From assembly GCA_046260445.1 (NCBI GenBank), contig JBHEPF010000004.1:1-37798 (forward strand): a DNA stretch of 37,798 bases, read 5' to 3'. A model generated the notes under the pieces. The model made no database searches and was not told the DNA's origin. It saw nothing but the letters and a program-made list of their open reading frames with translations. The DNA comes from F2B08 sp046260445 (lineage in GTDB: Bacteria > Actinomycetota > Actinomycetes > Actinomycetales > Dermatophilaceae). How positions within the stretch are numbered: the first letter of the stretch is position 1; the number at the start of each line of letters is the position of its first letter. The position numbers and the translations under genes were made by a program. This document shows, piece after piece, positions 6,816-14,752 of this stretch.

Positions 6816-8660
6816 ATGATCAAGGACCTGCTCCAGAAGTGGAGGAGTCTCGAGTCCACTCCCGAGGCCGCGGTCGGGGGAATCTCGACGGGTGAGCCAG
6901 TCAAGCGCGGTGACCGCGTCCTCGACGTCGAGCACCTCTCCGTCGACTTCGGCGTCAACAAGGAGTGGGTGCCGGCCGCGATCGACCTGTCCTACCACGT
7001 CGATGCGGGCGAGGTGCTGGCCATCGTCGGTGAGTCCGGGTCGGGCAAGAGTGCGAGCTCGATGGCGCTCCTCGGCCTGCTGCCCTCCAACTCGCGGGTG
7101 CGCGGAAGCGTGCGGCTGGCCGGTCAGGAACTCCTCGGGCTGCACTCGGGCGCCCTTCGCTCGGTCCGGGGCTCCGAGGTGGCCGTCATCTTCCAGGAGC
7201 CGATGACGGCACTGAACCCGGTCTACACAGTGGGCCAGCAGATCGTCGAGACGCTGCGGCTGCACAAGCCGATCTCGCCGAGCAAGGCGGCGATCGAGGC
7301 CAAGCGGATGCTCGAGCTCGTCGAGCTGCCGGATCCGCAGAAGGCCTATCACTCCTTCCCCCACCAGCTCTCGGGCGGTCAGCGGCAGCGCGCGATGATC
7401 GCCCAGTCGCTCTCCTGCGACCCCAAGCTCCTCATCGCCGACGAGCCGACGACCGCGCTCGACGTCACCGTCCAGGCCGAGATCCTCGAGCTGATGCGCA
7501 ACCTCAAGGACAAGCTCGACAGCGCGATCATCCTCATCACCCACGACATGGGCGTCGTCGCCGACCTCTCCGACCGGATCGCCGTGATGCGCCGCGGCCG
7601 CATCGTCGAGCAGGGCCCGTCACGTGAGATCTTCCTGCGCCCACAGCACCCCTACACGATCGAACTCCTCGAGGCGGTCCCCCACCTCGGGCAGCGTGAG
7701 GGTGGCGAGGTCATCGTCGACGAGTCGGTCGAGAAGGCCCTTGCGGCGTCCAGCGCGGCCGCGCGCGCTCGTGACGCTCACGCCGTCGGGATGGTCGCCC
7801 GGCGGAGGACGGTGGCCAAGGACGCGGACATCGTGCTCGAGCTCAAGGATGTCGCCATCGACTACCCGAAGCAGGGTCGGCAACCGGCGTTCCGCGCGGT
7901 GGAGAGTGCCACCCTGCACATCCGCAAGGGCGAGATCGTGGGCCTCGTCGGTGAGTCCGGCTCGGGCAAGACGACGATCGGACGCGCAGCGACAGGGCTG
8001 CTGCCCGTCGCGGCGGGCTCCCTCACGGTGGACGGCGTCGAGCTGCGCGGGGCGTCTCGATCGACGCTCAACAAGGTGCGCAGGGAAGTCGGGATGGTCT
8101 TCCAGGACCCGTCGTCCTCGCTCAACCCGCGACTGCCCCTCGGCGAGTCGATCGGCGAGCCGCTGTTCCTCGCGGGGGAGGCCAAGGGCCAGGAGCTGCA
8201 ACGCCGGATCGAGGCCCTGCTGGACCAGGTCGAGCTGCCTCGCAGCTATCGCAACCGCTACCCCCATGAGCTGAGCGGTGGGCAGAAGCAACGCGTCGGC
8301 ATCGCGCGGTCACTCGCCCTGCGGCCCTCTCTCCTCGTCGCCGACGAGCCGACGTCGGCGCTCGACGTCTCGGTGCAGGCGCGCGTTCTCGACCTGTTCC
8401 GCGAGCTGCAGGCCGAGATGGGCTTCGCCTGTCTCTTCGTCACCCACGACCTCGCCGTCGTCGACGCGCTCGCCGACCGCATCTGCGTGATGAAGACCGG
8501 CCTCATCGTCGAGCAGGGCGACCGTGACGCGATCCTCCGCTCGCCGCAGCAGGCCTACACCAAGCGGCTGCTCGCGGCCGTGCCGGTGCCCGACCCGGAC
8601 GAGCAGGCGGCCCGGCGCGAGCTGCGCTCACGTCTCATCCACCAGGGCGCGGAGGAGTAG
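6816..8660 (+). CDS. Double ABC ATPase (DppD-DppF fusion) of the peptide-type importer
   Basis: One 614-residue polypeptide carrying both nucleotide-binding domains that power the permease pair. Domain 1: Walker A GESGSGKS (72-79), signature LSGGQRQR, Walker B LLIADEPTTALD. A linker of about 60 residues follows the oligopeptide-type segment RPQHPYTIELLEAVPHLGQR. Domain 2: Walker A GESGSGKT (about 379-386), signature LSGGQKQR, Walker B LLVADEPTSALD, and the ending QAYTKRLLAAVPVPDPDEQA. Both domains keep all canonical residues, so both sites should hydrolyse ATP. The ATG at 6816 (MIKDLLQKW) has AAGGAG 6 nt upstream; an upstream in-frame ATG at 6720 lacks one and gives low-complexity sequence. 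It is probably expressed from its own promoter because the PH-domain gene interrupts the operon. It converges on bioN with only 27 nt between stops. Confidence 0.93.
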   Translation: MIKDLLQKWRSLESTPEAAVGGISTGEPVKRGDRVLDVEHLSVDFGVNKEWVPAAIDLSYHVDAGEVLAIVGESGSGKSASSMALLGLLPSNSRVRGSVRLAGQELLGLHSGALRSVRGSEVAVIFQEPMTALNPVYTVGQQIVETLRLHKPISPSKAAIEAKRMLELVELPDPQKAYHSFPHQLSGGQRQRAMIAQSLSCDPKLLIADEPTTALDVTVQAEILELMRNLKDKLDSAIILITHDMGVVADLSDRIAVMRRGRIVEQGPSREIFLRPQHPYTIELLEAVPHLGQREGGEVIVDESVEKALAASSAAARARDAHAVGMVARRRTVAKDADIVLELKDVAIDYPKQGRQPAFRAVESATLHIRKGEIVGLVGESGSGKTTIGRAATGLLPVAAGSLTVDGVELRGASRSTLNKVRREVGMVFQDPSSSLNPRLPLGESIGEPLFLAGEAKGQELQRRIEALLDQVELPRSYRNRYPHELSGGQKQRVGIARSLALRPSLLVADEPTSALDVSVQARVLDLFRELQAEMGFACLFVTHDLAVVDALADRICVMKTGLIVEQGDRDAILRSPQQAYTKRLLAAVPVPDPDEQAARRELRSRLIHQGAEE

Positions 8661-8687
8661 CCCCGACTCCCCCAGACGTCCGACACG

Positions 8688-9245
8688 TCAGTCGTCGACA
8701 CCCCGGGCTCGCAGGGCCTCCCCCACGCGCTCGGCGTGCTGCACGGTGAGGACGACGAGCCCGATGGAATAGGGCACGACCCCGATCCGGACCCCTCGGG
8801 CCCGACCGGAGTCGCGGAGCCGTGAGCCGAACCCGGCGATGACCGGGATGGTGCGAGCCGTGAGGGCGAGCGTGAGCGCCACCCGCTCGGGGTCGAGGCC
8901 GAGCCGCGCGAACGGCTGCAGGCCGCGCTCCATCGCGTCGAGCAGGTCGCTCGTCGACGTCGTGAGCGTGACGAGGGCGGCGATGGCGACGGCAAGGACC
9001 ATGATGATGGCGATGAGGACGGCGCGCTGCCAAGGCAGGACGATCGCCTGAAGCCCCCCGACGAGGACGGCGATGAGGACCACTCCACGTAGCGTCGACC
9101 AGCCCTGCCGGAGCGGGATCCGGGTGATGGCATAGGCGGACCCGACGAGAAGGATGGCGACCCCGGCGGCGGAGAGCGAGCGCACGAGGACGACGAGCAG
9201 GACCTCGGCGATGAGCATGAGTGCAAGGCGCATCCCGACCGGCAT
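8688..9245 (-). CDS. bioN: ECF transporter transmembrane subunit (BioN/EcfT type)
   Basis: T component that couples the biotin-binding BioY to the ATPase. 185 aa with four to five hydrophobic segments (about 8-24, 26-42, 54-71, 74-95, 125-140) and both short cytoplasmic Ala-Arg-Gly coupling motifs of EcfT proteins: GRARGVR (A149-G151) and ALRARGV (A180-G182). ATG 9245 follows a strong GAGGGGGA ribosome site; a GTG at 9278 is possible but less well placed. Last gene of the bioY-ligase-thiolase-bioM-bioN operon, 37 nt after bioM. Its substrate is inferred from bioY in the same operon. Confidence 0.85.
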   Translation of the reverse strand: MPVGMRLALMLIAEVLLVVLVRSLSAAGVAILLVGSAYAITRIPLRQGWSTLRGVVLIAVLVGGLQAIVLPWQRAVLIAIIMVLAVAIAALVTLTTSTSDLLDAMERGLQPFARLGLDPERVALTLALTARTIPVIAGFGSRLRDSGRARGVRIGVVPYSIGLVVLTVQHAERVGEALRARGVDD

Positions 9246-9282
9246 GCTCCCCCTCGTTCGAGGTGTCCCGCCGATCACGGGG

Positions 9283-10014
9283 TCACCGCGACCATCGCAG
9301 CGAGGCCATGTCGTGGCGGTATCGCTCGATGACCTCCGTCGCGGGCCCGTCGTCGGTGAGGACCCCGTCGTCGAGCCGGATGACGCGCTCGCAGGAGCCG
9401 ACGAGGTCGAGGTCGTGGGAGACGATGACCACACTCACGGTCAGTGTCTCGAGCAGTGCGGCCATCTCGCGGGCGTTGCGCAGGTCGAGCAGCGTTGTGG
9501 GCTCGTCGCAGATGAGGAGCAGCGGCCGACGGACGAGTGAGGAGGCGAGGGCGAGCAGCTGCTTCTCCCCACTCGAGAGGCGATGGGCCGGTGAGTCGCT
9601 CAGGGCGCTCAGCCCGAACCGCTCCAGCGCCGCCTCGACCCGCTCCGCCCGCTCGGTCTTGTCGAGTCCCGAGCGGCGCAGCGAGAAGTCGACGTCCTCG
9701 CGCACGGTCGGCATGACGATCTGCGCGTCAGGGTCGGCGAAGGTGAAGCCGATCCGCGCCCGGGCGGTCCGACCATCCCGGGACGGGTCGACACCGGTGA
9801 CCAGCGCCCGGCCCGCCGTGGGGCGGGTGAGGCCGCCGATGACACGGGCGAGGGTGGACTTGCCGGAGCCGTTGGCGCCGATCACGCCGAGTCGCCGCTC
9901 GGTCACGGTGAGCGAGATGCGCTCGAGGATCGTGCGGCCCCCGAGGACCACGCTCACCTCGTCGACCTCGATGACCGGCGGGATGCCTCTCGGGTCGCTG
10001 AGCGCCCCACTCAT
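9283..10014 (-). CDS. bioM: ECF transporter ATPase (BioM/EcfA type)
   Basis: ABC ATPase expected to energise biotin uptake with BioN and BioY. 243 aa. Walker A GANGSGKS (46-53), Q-loop region FTFADPDAQIVMPTVREDV, signature LSSGEKQ, Walker B LLLICDEPTTLLD, H-loop VVIVSHD. The sequence FADPDAQIVMPTV closely matches the Q-helix region typical of BioM/CbiO-type ECF ATPases (F.NPD.Q). The start is ATG 10014, which overlaps the stop of the thiolase-like gene by 4 nt (ATGA), so it is translationally coupled. Only one ATPase gene is present, consistent with a dedicated (group I-like) ECF system. Confidence 0.9.
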   Translation of the reverse strand: MSGALSDPRGIPPVIEVDEVSVVLGGRTILERISLTVTERRLGVIGANGSGKSTLARVIGGLTRPTAGRALVTGVDPSRDGRTARARIGFTFADPDAQIVMPTVREDVDFSLRRSGLDKTERAERVEAALERFGLSALSDSPAHRLSSGEKQLLALASSLVRRPLLLICDEPTTLLDLRNAREMAALLETLTVSVVIVSHDLDLVGSCERVIRLDDGVLTDDGPATEVIERYRHDMASLRWSR

Positions 10015-11159
10015 GCGACCACCTCGACACCGAGCGCGACACCCTGGCCGCCGCCGACCGCGATCGCCGCAACCCCTGTCGTCCCACAACCCTGACGGAC
10101 CAAGGCGCTGAAGAGCCGGACCGCGAGCACCGCCCCGGAGGCGGCCCACGGATGCCCGAGTGCGAGGGCGCCGCCGTCCTCGCAGACGCGCTCCTCAGGC
10201 AGACCCAGGGCATCGCAACAGGCCAACACCTGCGCCGCGAAGGCCTCATTGACCTCCACCCTGTCGATCGCGGTCCAGTCCACCTCCCCATCATCGCCGG
10301 TGGATGCGAGCAGTGCGCGCACCGCAGGGACGGGGCCGAGACCGGGCAGCGCCGGATCGACGCCACGCTGGGTGCCTCCGGTGATCGCGAGACCGGGCAC
10401 CCCCCACTGCTCGCGGACCTGCTCGCTCACCACGGCGACGACGGCCGCGCCGTCGTTCACGCCGGTGGCGTTGCCGGGCGTGACGGTCCCCTGCTCGCCG
10501 AACGTCGGCCGGAGCCGGGCCAGTCGGTCCGGGGTGAGCCCTGCCCGGACGCGTTCGTCGCGTGCCAGCCCTCCGACCGCGACGATCTCCTCGTCGAAGA
10601 CCCCGGACTGCTGCGCAGCCCAGGCCCGGGCGTGCGACCGCGCCGCATAGACATCGGCACGCTCGCGCGTGACTCCGGCCTGCCGGGCGAGCTCGTCCGC
10701 GGCCTCCCCCATGTCCGGATCGGGGTGACCTGCCGGGGCGAACGGCGCCCGCGCATACGGCTCCCCGTTGGGCCAGACCCGAGAGGGTGCGGTCGACGGG
10801 CTCTCGGCGCCGCCCGCGAGGACGAGGTCGCAGCGGCCGGCCCGGACCGCGTCCGCCGCCGTCATGATGGCTGCCAGCCCGCCGCCACATTGCACGTCGA
10901 TCGTGCGGGCCGGGACCCTCACACCGAGCCCGGCCGCCAACGCTGCGACCCGCGCGATGTTGCCACCCGGCCCGAGACAGTTGGCGAGAACCACGTCGTC
11001 GGCGGACGCCCCCCCTGGGAGGTCATCCACGACGGCACGGATGACCGCCGCGGCCAGTGCGTCGACGGTGACGTCTCGCAGGCCGTGGCCGGCGCTGCCG
11101 ATCGGCGTCCGGCGCGCGGCGACGATGACCGGGGTGAGGGGGTCACGGGTCACAGCCAT
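10011..11159 (-). CDS. Thiolase-family protein of the biotin operon (YhfS-like), second catalytic Cys replaced by Ala
   Basis: 382 aa, thiolase fold from end to end: VIVAARRTPIG at the N-terminus, nucleophile Cys C91 in DVQCGGGLAAIM, VNEAFAAQVLA, and the histidine motif ALALGHPWAASG. In biosynthetic and degradative thiolases the C-terminal loop reads C-x-GGGQG and its Cys is the acid/base of Claisen chemistry; here the loop is AIAVGGGQG, so residue 367 is Ala (codon GCG, read directly). Ordinary acetoacetyl-CoA synthesis or cleavage is therefore doubtful; acyl-enzyme formation on C91 could still occur. The ATG at 11159 overlaps the ligase gene by 10 nt and the stop overlaps bioM by 4 nt. B. 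subtilis has the same trio (YhfS thiolase, YhfT ligase, YhfU BioY). A role in pimeloyl or biotin-precursor metabolism is a guess. Confidence 0.85.
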   Translation of the reverse strand: MAVTRDPLTPVIVAARRTPIGSAGHGLRDVTVDALAAAVIRAVVDDLPGGASADDVVLANCLGPGGNIARVAALAAGLGVRVPARTIDVQCGGGLAAIMTAADAVRAGRCDLVLAGGAESPSTAPSRVWPNGEPYARAPFAPAGHPDPDMGEAADELARQAGVTRERADVYAARSHARAWAAQQSGVFDEEIVAVGGLARDERVRAGLTPDRLARLRPTFGEQGTVTPGNATGVNDGAAVVAVVSEQVREQWGVPGLAITGGTQRGVDPALPGLGPVPAVRALLASTGDDGEVDWTAIDRVEVNEAFAAQVLACCDALGLPEERVCEDGGALALGHPWAASGAVLAVRLFSALVRQGCGTTGVAAIAVGGGQGVALGVEVVA

Positions 11160-12145
11160 CGGTGCACCTCGCCGGCCGTGATCGCCCGGCGCAGCTCGGG
11201 CAGGCTCACCTTGCCCGCCGTCGTGCTCGGGATCCGGTCGACGGCGAACCAGCGCACGGGGCGCTGCTCGCGCGCGAGCGCCGCGCGACAATGGGCCACG
11301 ACCTCGGAGCGCACCCCGCCGACGACGACGGCGGCCATGACCTCGCCCAGTCGATGATGAGGCAGCCCGAGCACGGTGCAGTCCACCACCCCGGGTGCGC
11401 TCCGCAGCACCGTCTCGACGTCCGCGGTGAGAACGGACGCGCCACCGGTCAGGACCACGCCATCTCTACCGTGCACGACAACTGCTCCGTCCACGAGCGA
11501 GCCGCGGTCGCCGACCGTGCACCATTCTCCCGCTACGCGAAGTGGCCCTTTCGCTCCGTCGGCGTAGCCGAGGGCCGTCCACGGACTCCGCACCCAGATC
11601 TCGCCATCACGACACTCGACCTCGACCCCCGAGAAGGGGGTCAGCCGGCCGCGGCCGAGCGCGACGAAAGACAGCTCGGCGGCCCCGTAGTACTCGACTG
11701 CGTCGAGTCCGCGCTTGAGTGCCCGGTCTCGCAGGCGAGGAGACAGCGCTGCGCCGGCGACCACAACGAGCCGAAGTGAGCTCTCCCACTCAGCCCGGAC
11801 GCCGTCGGCAAGGGCATCGCCCAGCATCGTGGGCGTGAGGTGGGCGACCGTGGCCCCGGCGAGGAGCCGCGGGTCCCACCGCGGCGCGTCGACCGTCCGC
11901 GCACCGAGGGCTGCGGCGTGAGCCCGGGCATAGACGAAGAGCGAGGTGGGCGGACCGGCAGCGACGATGACATCGTCAGCGGTGGTGCCCGTCGCCTCGG
12001 TGAAGGGGGCGAAGGAGTCGGTCCAGGAGCCGACCGTGCGCAGTACGGTCCGCGCTGCACCTCCAGTGGTGCCTGACGTCGGGACCCGCAGCAGGTCGCC
12101 ACCGTCCCAGTACCCGGCGGCCGCGAGGACCGTGGACCAGGTCAC
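11150..12145 (-). CDS. AMP-dependent acyl-CoA synthetase-like protein, N-terminally short (YhfT-like)
   Basis: 331 aa of the ANL adenylating-enzyme fold. The phosphate-binding A3 loop VPTSGTTGGAAR is at residues 21-32, the adenine motif EYYGAAELS follows, then GEWCTVGDRGSLVDG (ribose-binding Asp plus hinge), and the C-terminal STTAGKVSLPEL with the catalytic Lys. Full-length family members have about 150 residues before A3, carrying A1/A2 and part of the acyl pocket; here only about 20 remain. The start GTG 12145 overlaps the bioY stop by 4 nt (GTGA), and upstream in-frame codons run antisense through bioY and look non-coding, so the short form appears genuine. Substrate unknown. Encoded between bioY and the thiolase-like gene. 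Confidence 0.82.
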   Translation of the reverse strand: MTWSTVLAAAGYWDGGDLLRVPTSGTTGGAARTVLRTVGSWTDSFAPFTEATGTTADDVIVAAGPPTSLFVYARAHAAALGARTVDAPRWDPRLLAGATVAHLTPTMLGDALADGVRAEWESSLRLVVVAGAALSPRLRDRALKRGLDAVEYYGAAELSFVALGRGRLTPFSGVEVECRDGEIWVRSPWTALGYADGAKGPLRVAGEWCTVGDRGSLVDGAVVVHGRDGVVLTGGASVLTADVETVLRSAPGVVDCTVLGLPHHRLGEVMAAVVVGGVRSEVVAHCRAALAREQRPVRWFAVDRIPSTTAGKVSLPELRRAITAGEVHRWL

Positions 12146-12732
12146 CGGTCCGGCAGCGCCCGGCGGACCCCGACCGCGACCAACGTGGCGAGGATGGCCT
12201 TGAACACATCGCCGGGGACGAAGACGAGCGATGCGAGCGGATCGGCGCCGGTCCGCCATAGCAGGACGGGCACACCGACGAGGTAGACCGCCCCGATGCC
12301 CCCCACGACCGCGGCGGTGAGACAGGCCATGGCGATCGGCAGCCGTCCTTCGAGGCGCTCCCGGATCCATCCGGTGACGTAGGCCCCCAGGACGAAGCCG
12401 ACCAGGTAGCCCGCCGACGGGCCGGCGAAGACACCGAGCCCGCCCCGGCCCCCGGAGAGCAGCGGCAGTCCGACCGCGACGAGGGCGAGGAAGACGACGA
12501 CGGCGAGCGCCCCCCGGCGAGCGCCGAGGACGAGGCCCGCCAGCATGACCCCCATGGTCTGCAGGGTGATCGGGACCGGCAGGCCGACCGCGATGGGCGG
12601 CACGATTCCGAGGACGGCGATGAGGGCGGCGAAGGAGGCGATGAGAGCCAGGTCGGCGCTGGTGGAACGGGGCCGCGCTGCCGTCGGGGTCTCAGGCTGG
12701 GTGCGGAGCATGCGGCGTGAGGTCCCTTTCAT
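12142..12732 (-). CDS. bioY: BioY, biotin-binding S component of an ECF transporter
   Basis: Membrane protein that binds biotin with high affinity and works with the T and A components encoded downstream. 196 aa, six hydrophobic segments. Family hallmarks: ALIAVLGIVPPIAVGLPVPI followed by TLQTMGVMLAGLVLGARRG, then GPSAGYLVGFVLGAYVTGW, and the C-terminal LASLVFVPGDVFKAILATLV. ATG 12732 is used here, but its upstream sequence is not a clear ribosome site; ATG 12711, with AAAGGGA 12 nt upstream, is an alternative that removes 7 residues. First gene of its operon. Three 13-bp tandem repeats lie directly in front of it. Confidence 0.93.
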   Translation of the reverse strand: MKGTSRRMLRTQPETPTAARPRSTSADLALIASFAALIAVLGIVPPIAVGLPVPITLQTMGVMLAGLVLGARRGALAVVVFLALVAVGLPLLSGGRGGLGVFAGPSAGYLVGFVLGAYVTGWIRERLEGRLPIAMACLTAAVVGGIGAVYLVGVPVLLWRTGADPLASLVFVPGDVFKAILATLVAVGVRRALPDR

Positions 12733-12736
12733 CCAG

Positions 12737-12775
12737 TGAATCCGTCCGGCGATGCCGTCCGGTGAATCCGTCGGC
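12737..12775. repeat. Three tandem 13-bp units immediately upstream of bioY
   Basis: Units on the plus strand: TGAATCCGTCCGG (12737-12749), CGATGCCGTCCGG (12750-12762), TGAATCCGTCGGC (12763-12775). Each contains CCGTC at the same phase. They begin 5 nt from the bioY ATG, so they would lie in the leader or promoter. They do not look like a BirA-type interrupted palindrome. An operator for biotin-dependent control is possible; chance duplication is the alternative. Confidence 0.55.
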
Positions 12776-12866
12776 CGTTCCTGCGCCGGTGCCGACCGTG
12801 TCGAGGACGACCCTAGCGACCCGCCGGCTGCCGCGCAGGTCCGGTCTCAGCACCGCCAGGCACGCG

Positions 12867-12898
12867 CGAGGGGCCGACCCGTGCGGATCGGCCCCTCG
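12867..12898 (-). terminator. Hairpin downstream of etfA
   Basis: Perfect 11-bp stem CGAGGGGCCGA (12867-12877) with TCGGCCCCTCG (12888-12898), 10-nt loop. It starts 25 nt after the etfA stop, in the gap before bioY. No U-run follows, as is usual in high-GC actinobacteria. Probable end of the etfBA transcript. Confidence 0.65.
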
Positions 12899-12922
12899 GC
12901 GGTACCTCTGGTCGAGCGCCGC

Positions 12923-13882
12923 TCAGCCCTTGGCGGACTTGACCGCGTCGGTCGCCTGGGGCAGGACGGTGAAGAGGTCCCCGACGACGCCGAAGTCGAC
13001 GAGCTCGAAGATCGGAGCCTCATCGTCCTTGTTGACGGCGATGATCGTCTTCGAGGTCTGCATGCCGGCGCGGTGCTGGATGGCACCGGATATGCCGCAC
13101 GCGACGTAGAGCTGCGGGGAGACCTGCTTGCCGGTCTGACCGACCTGCTGCGAGTGCGGGTACCAGCCTGCGTCGACCGCCGCCCGCGAGGCACCGACCG
13201 CTGCGCCGAGGCTGTCGGCGAAGTCCTCGACCTTGCTGAAGTCGCCGCTGGTGCCACGGCCGCCCGAGACCACAATGGCCGCCTCGGTGAGCTCAGGACG
13301 CCCGGTGGCCTGCTTCTCGTTCGACTCCACGATCCTGGCGGCCTTGGCGGCCTCCGAGATCGTCACGTCGACCGAGACGTCCGTGGCGGCGCCGGCGGAC
13401 TCCTCCGGGGGTGCGGAGTTCGGCTTGACGGCAATGATGGGCGTTCCCTTGGTCACCTTCGAGGTCACCGAGTAAGACCCCGCGAAGACCGACTGGGTGG
13501 TGAGGACGCCACCATCGGGCGCGCGCTGGACGTCGACGGCGTCGGTGATGAGCCCGGACTCGGTCTTGATCGACAGACGTGCCGCGATCTCCTTGCCCGC
13601 CGGGTTCGCCGGGATGAGGACGGCCGCCGGCGAGGTCTGCTCCACGAGTGCCGCGAGCACCTCGGCCTGCGGCGCGACGAGATAACCGGTGACGTCGTCA
13701 CCGGAGAAGGTGTAGACCTTCTCCGCGCCGTACTTCGCGAGGGCCTCCCGGGCCGAGTCGGCACCGTCGCCGATGAACACCGCCGAGGGCTCGCCGAGGC
13801 GCCGGGCGATCGTGAGGAGCTCGGCGGTGGTCTTGCGGACGTCGCCGTTCGCGTGGTCGACGAGAACGAGAACTTCAGCCAT
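12923..13882 (-). CDS. etfA: Electron transfer flavoprotein alpha subunit
   Basis: FAD-binding subunit of the soluble heterodimer that passes electrons from acyl-CoA dehydrogenases (possibly including methylsuccinyl-CoA dehydrogenase) to the quinone pool. 319 aa. The N-terminal half (MAEVLVLVDHANGDVRKTT) is the ETF fold. The C-terminal FAD domain shows IVVSGGRGTSG, then GASRAAVDAGW, the flavin-binding QVGQTGKQVSPQLYVACGIS, GAIQHRAGM and IIAVNKDDEAPIF. All are canonical. ATG 13882 lies 33 nt after the etfB stop with AGGA upstream. Cotranscribed with etfB. Confidence 0.96.
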   Translation of the reverse strand: MAEVLVLVDHANGDVRKTTAELLTIARRLGEPSAVFIGDGADSAREALAKYGAEKVYTFSGDDVTGYLVAPQAEVLAALVEQTSPAAVLIPANPAGKEIAARLSIKTESGLITDAVDVQRAPDGGVLTTQSVFAGSYSVTSKVTKGTPIIAVKPNSAPPEESAGAATDVSVDVTISEAAKAARIVESNEKQATGRPELTEAAIVVSGGRGTSGDFSKVEDFADSLGAAVGASRAAVDAGWYPHSQQVGQTGKQVSPQLYVACGISGAIQHRAGMQTSKTIIAVNKDDEAPIFELVDFGVVGDLFTVLPQATDAVKSAKG

Positions 13883-13915
13883 GTCTACTTCGCTTCCTGT
13901 CAGGTGTCGAGCTCG

Positions 13916-14698
13916 TCAGATGAACTTGCGGGAGGAGAGGAACTCGGCGAGCTTGCCGCCGCCGTCACCCTCGTCGACCACGATCGTGCCCTGCTCCCGC
14001 GGCGGGCGCTTCGTGATCTCCTCCACCGCGGTCCACGCGGCGGCCTGTCCGACCTGGCTCGGGTCGACGCCGAGGTCGGCGAGGCTCCACTGTTCGACCG
14101 GCTTCTTCTTGGCCGCCATGATTCCCTTGAACGAGGGGTACCGCGGCTCGTTGATCTGGTCCGTCACCGACACCAGCGCCGGCATGGATGCGGTGATCGT
14201 CTCCGACGCGACGTCGCCGTCGCGGCGGATCGTCACGCTGTCTCCGTCGACGGTGAGCTCGGACGCGAAGGTGACCTGGGGCAGACCGAGGCGCTCGGCG
14301 AGCATCGCGGGAACGACGCTCATGACGCCGTCCGTCGAGGCCATGCCGGTGAGAACGAGGTCGGCGCCGCCGATCTTGCGGATCGCCTCTGCGAGGATGA
14401 GGGAGGTCGCGGGCGCGTCGGAGCCGCCGATCGCCTCGTCGCTCACGTGAACGCCCTTGTGAGCGCCCATCTGCAGCGCCTTCTTCACGGCGTTCGCCGC
14501 CTGCTCCGGGCCGATGGTGAGGACGGTGACCTCACCCTCGCCGGCCTCGACGATCTTGAGGGCCTCTTCGACGGCATACTCGTCGAGCTCGCTGAGCAGA
14601 CCGTCGACGCTCTCGCGGTCAGTGGTCTTGTCAGCGGCGTCGAACCCGCGCTCGGACTGTGCGTCAGGGACGTGCTTGACGCAGACGACGATGTTCAT
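13916..14698 (-). CDS. etfB: Electron transfer flavoprotein beta subunit
   Basis: AMP-binding partner of EtfA. 260 aa. It starts MNIVVCVKHVPDAQ; contains the acyl-CoA dehydrogenase recognition region near ALQMGAHKGVHVSDEAI, the phosphate-binding DGVMSVVPAMLAERLGLPQV and the ending SSRKFI. ATG 14698 has AAGGA 8 nt upstream, which decides it over an in-frame ATG at 14746. First gene of etfBA. A small 8-bp hairpin (14753-14773) lies about 55 nt upstream of the start, after a TAGGTA hexamer that may be the -10. Confidence 0.96.
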   Translation of the reverse strand: MNIVVCVKHVPDAQSERGFDAADKTTDRESVDGLLSELDEYAVEEALKIVEAGEGEVTVLTIGPEQAANAVKKALQMGAHKGVHVSDEAIGGSDAPATSLILAEAIRKIGGADLVLTGMASTDGVMSVVPAMLAERLGLPQVTFASELTVDGDSVTIRRDGDVASETITASMPALVSVTDQINEPRYPSFKGIMAAKKKPVEQWSLADLGVDPSQVGQAAAWTAVEEITKRPPREQGTIVVDEGDGGGKLAEFLSSRKFI

Positions 14699-14752
14699 TC
14701 GGTCGTCCTTCCCGTGGTTGGTCGATGATCGGAGTGGGTGCTTCAAGAATCA

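Noticed and set aside
4673..6961. 762-codon open frame on the minus strand across both permease genes
   Set aside because: Low-complexity Arg/Gly/Asp composition; the plus strand carries two clear permeases with EAA loops.
12752..14728. 658-codon open frame on the plus strand across etfA and etfB
   Set aside because: Arg/Gly/Leu/Asp-rich shadow; the minus strand encodes canonical ETF subunits.
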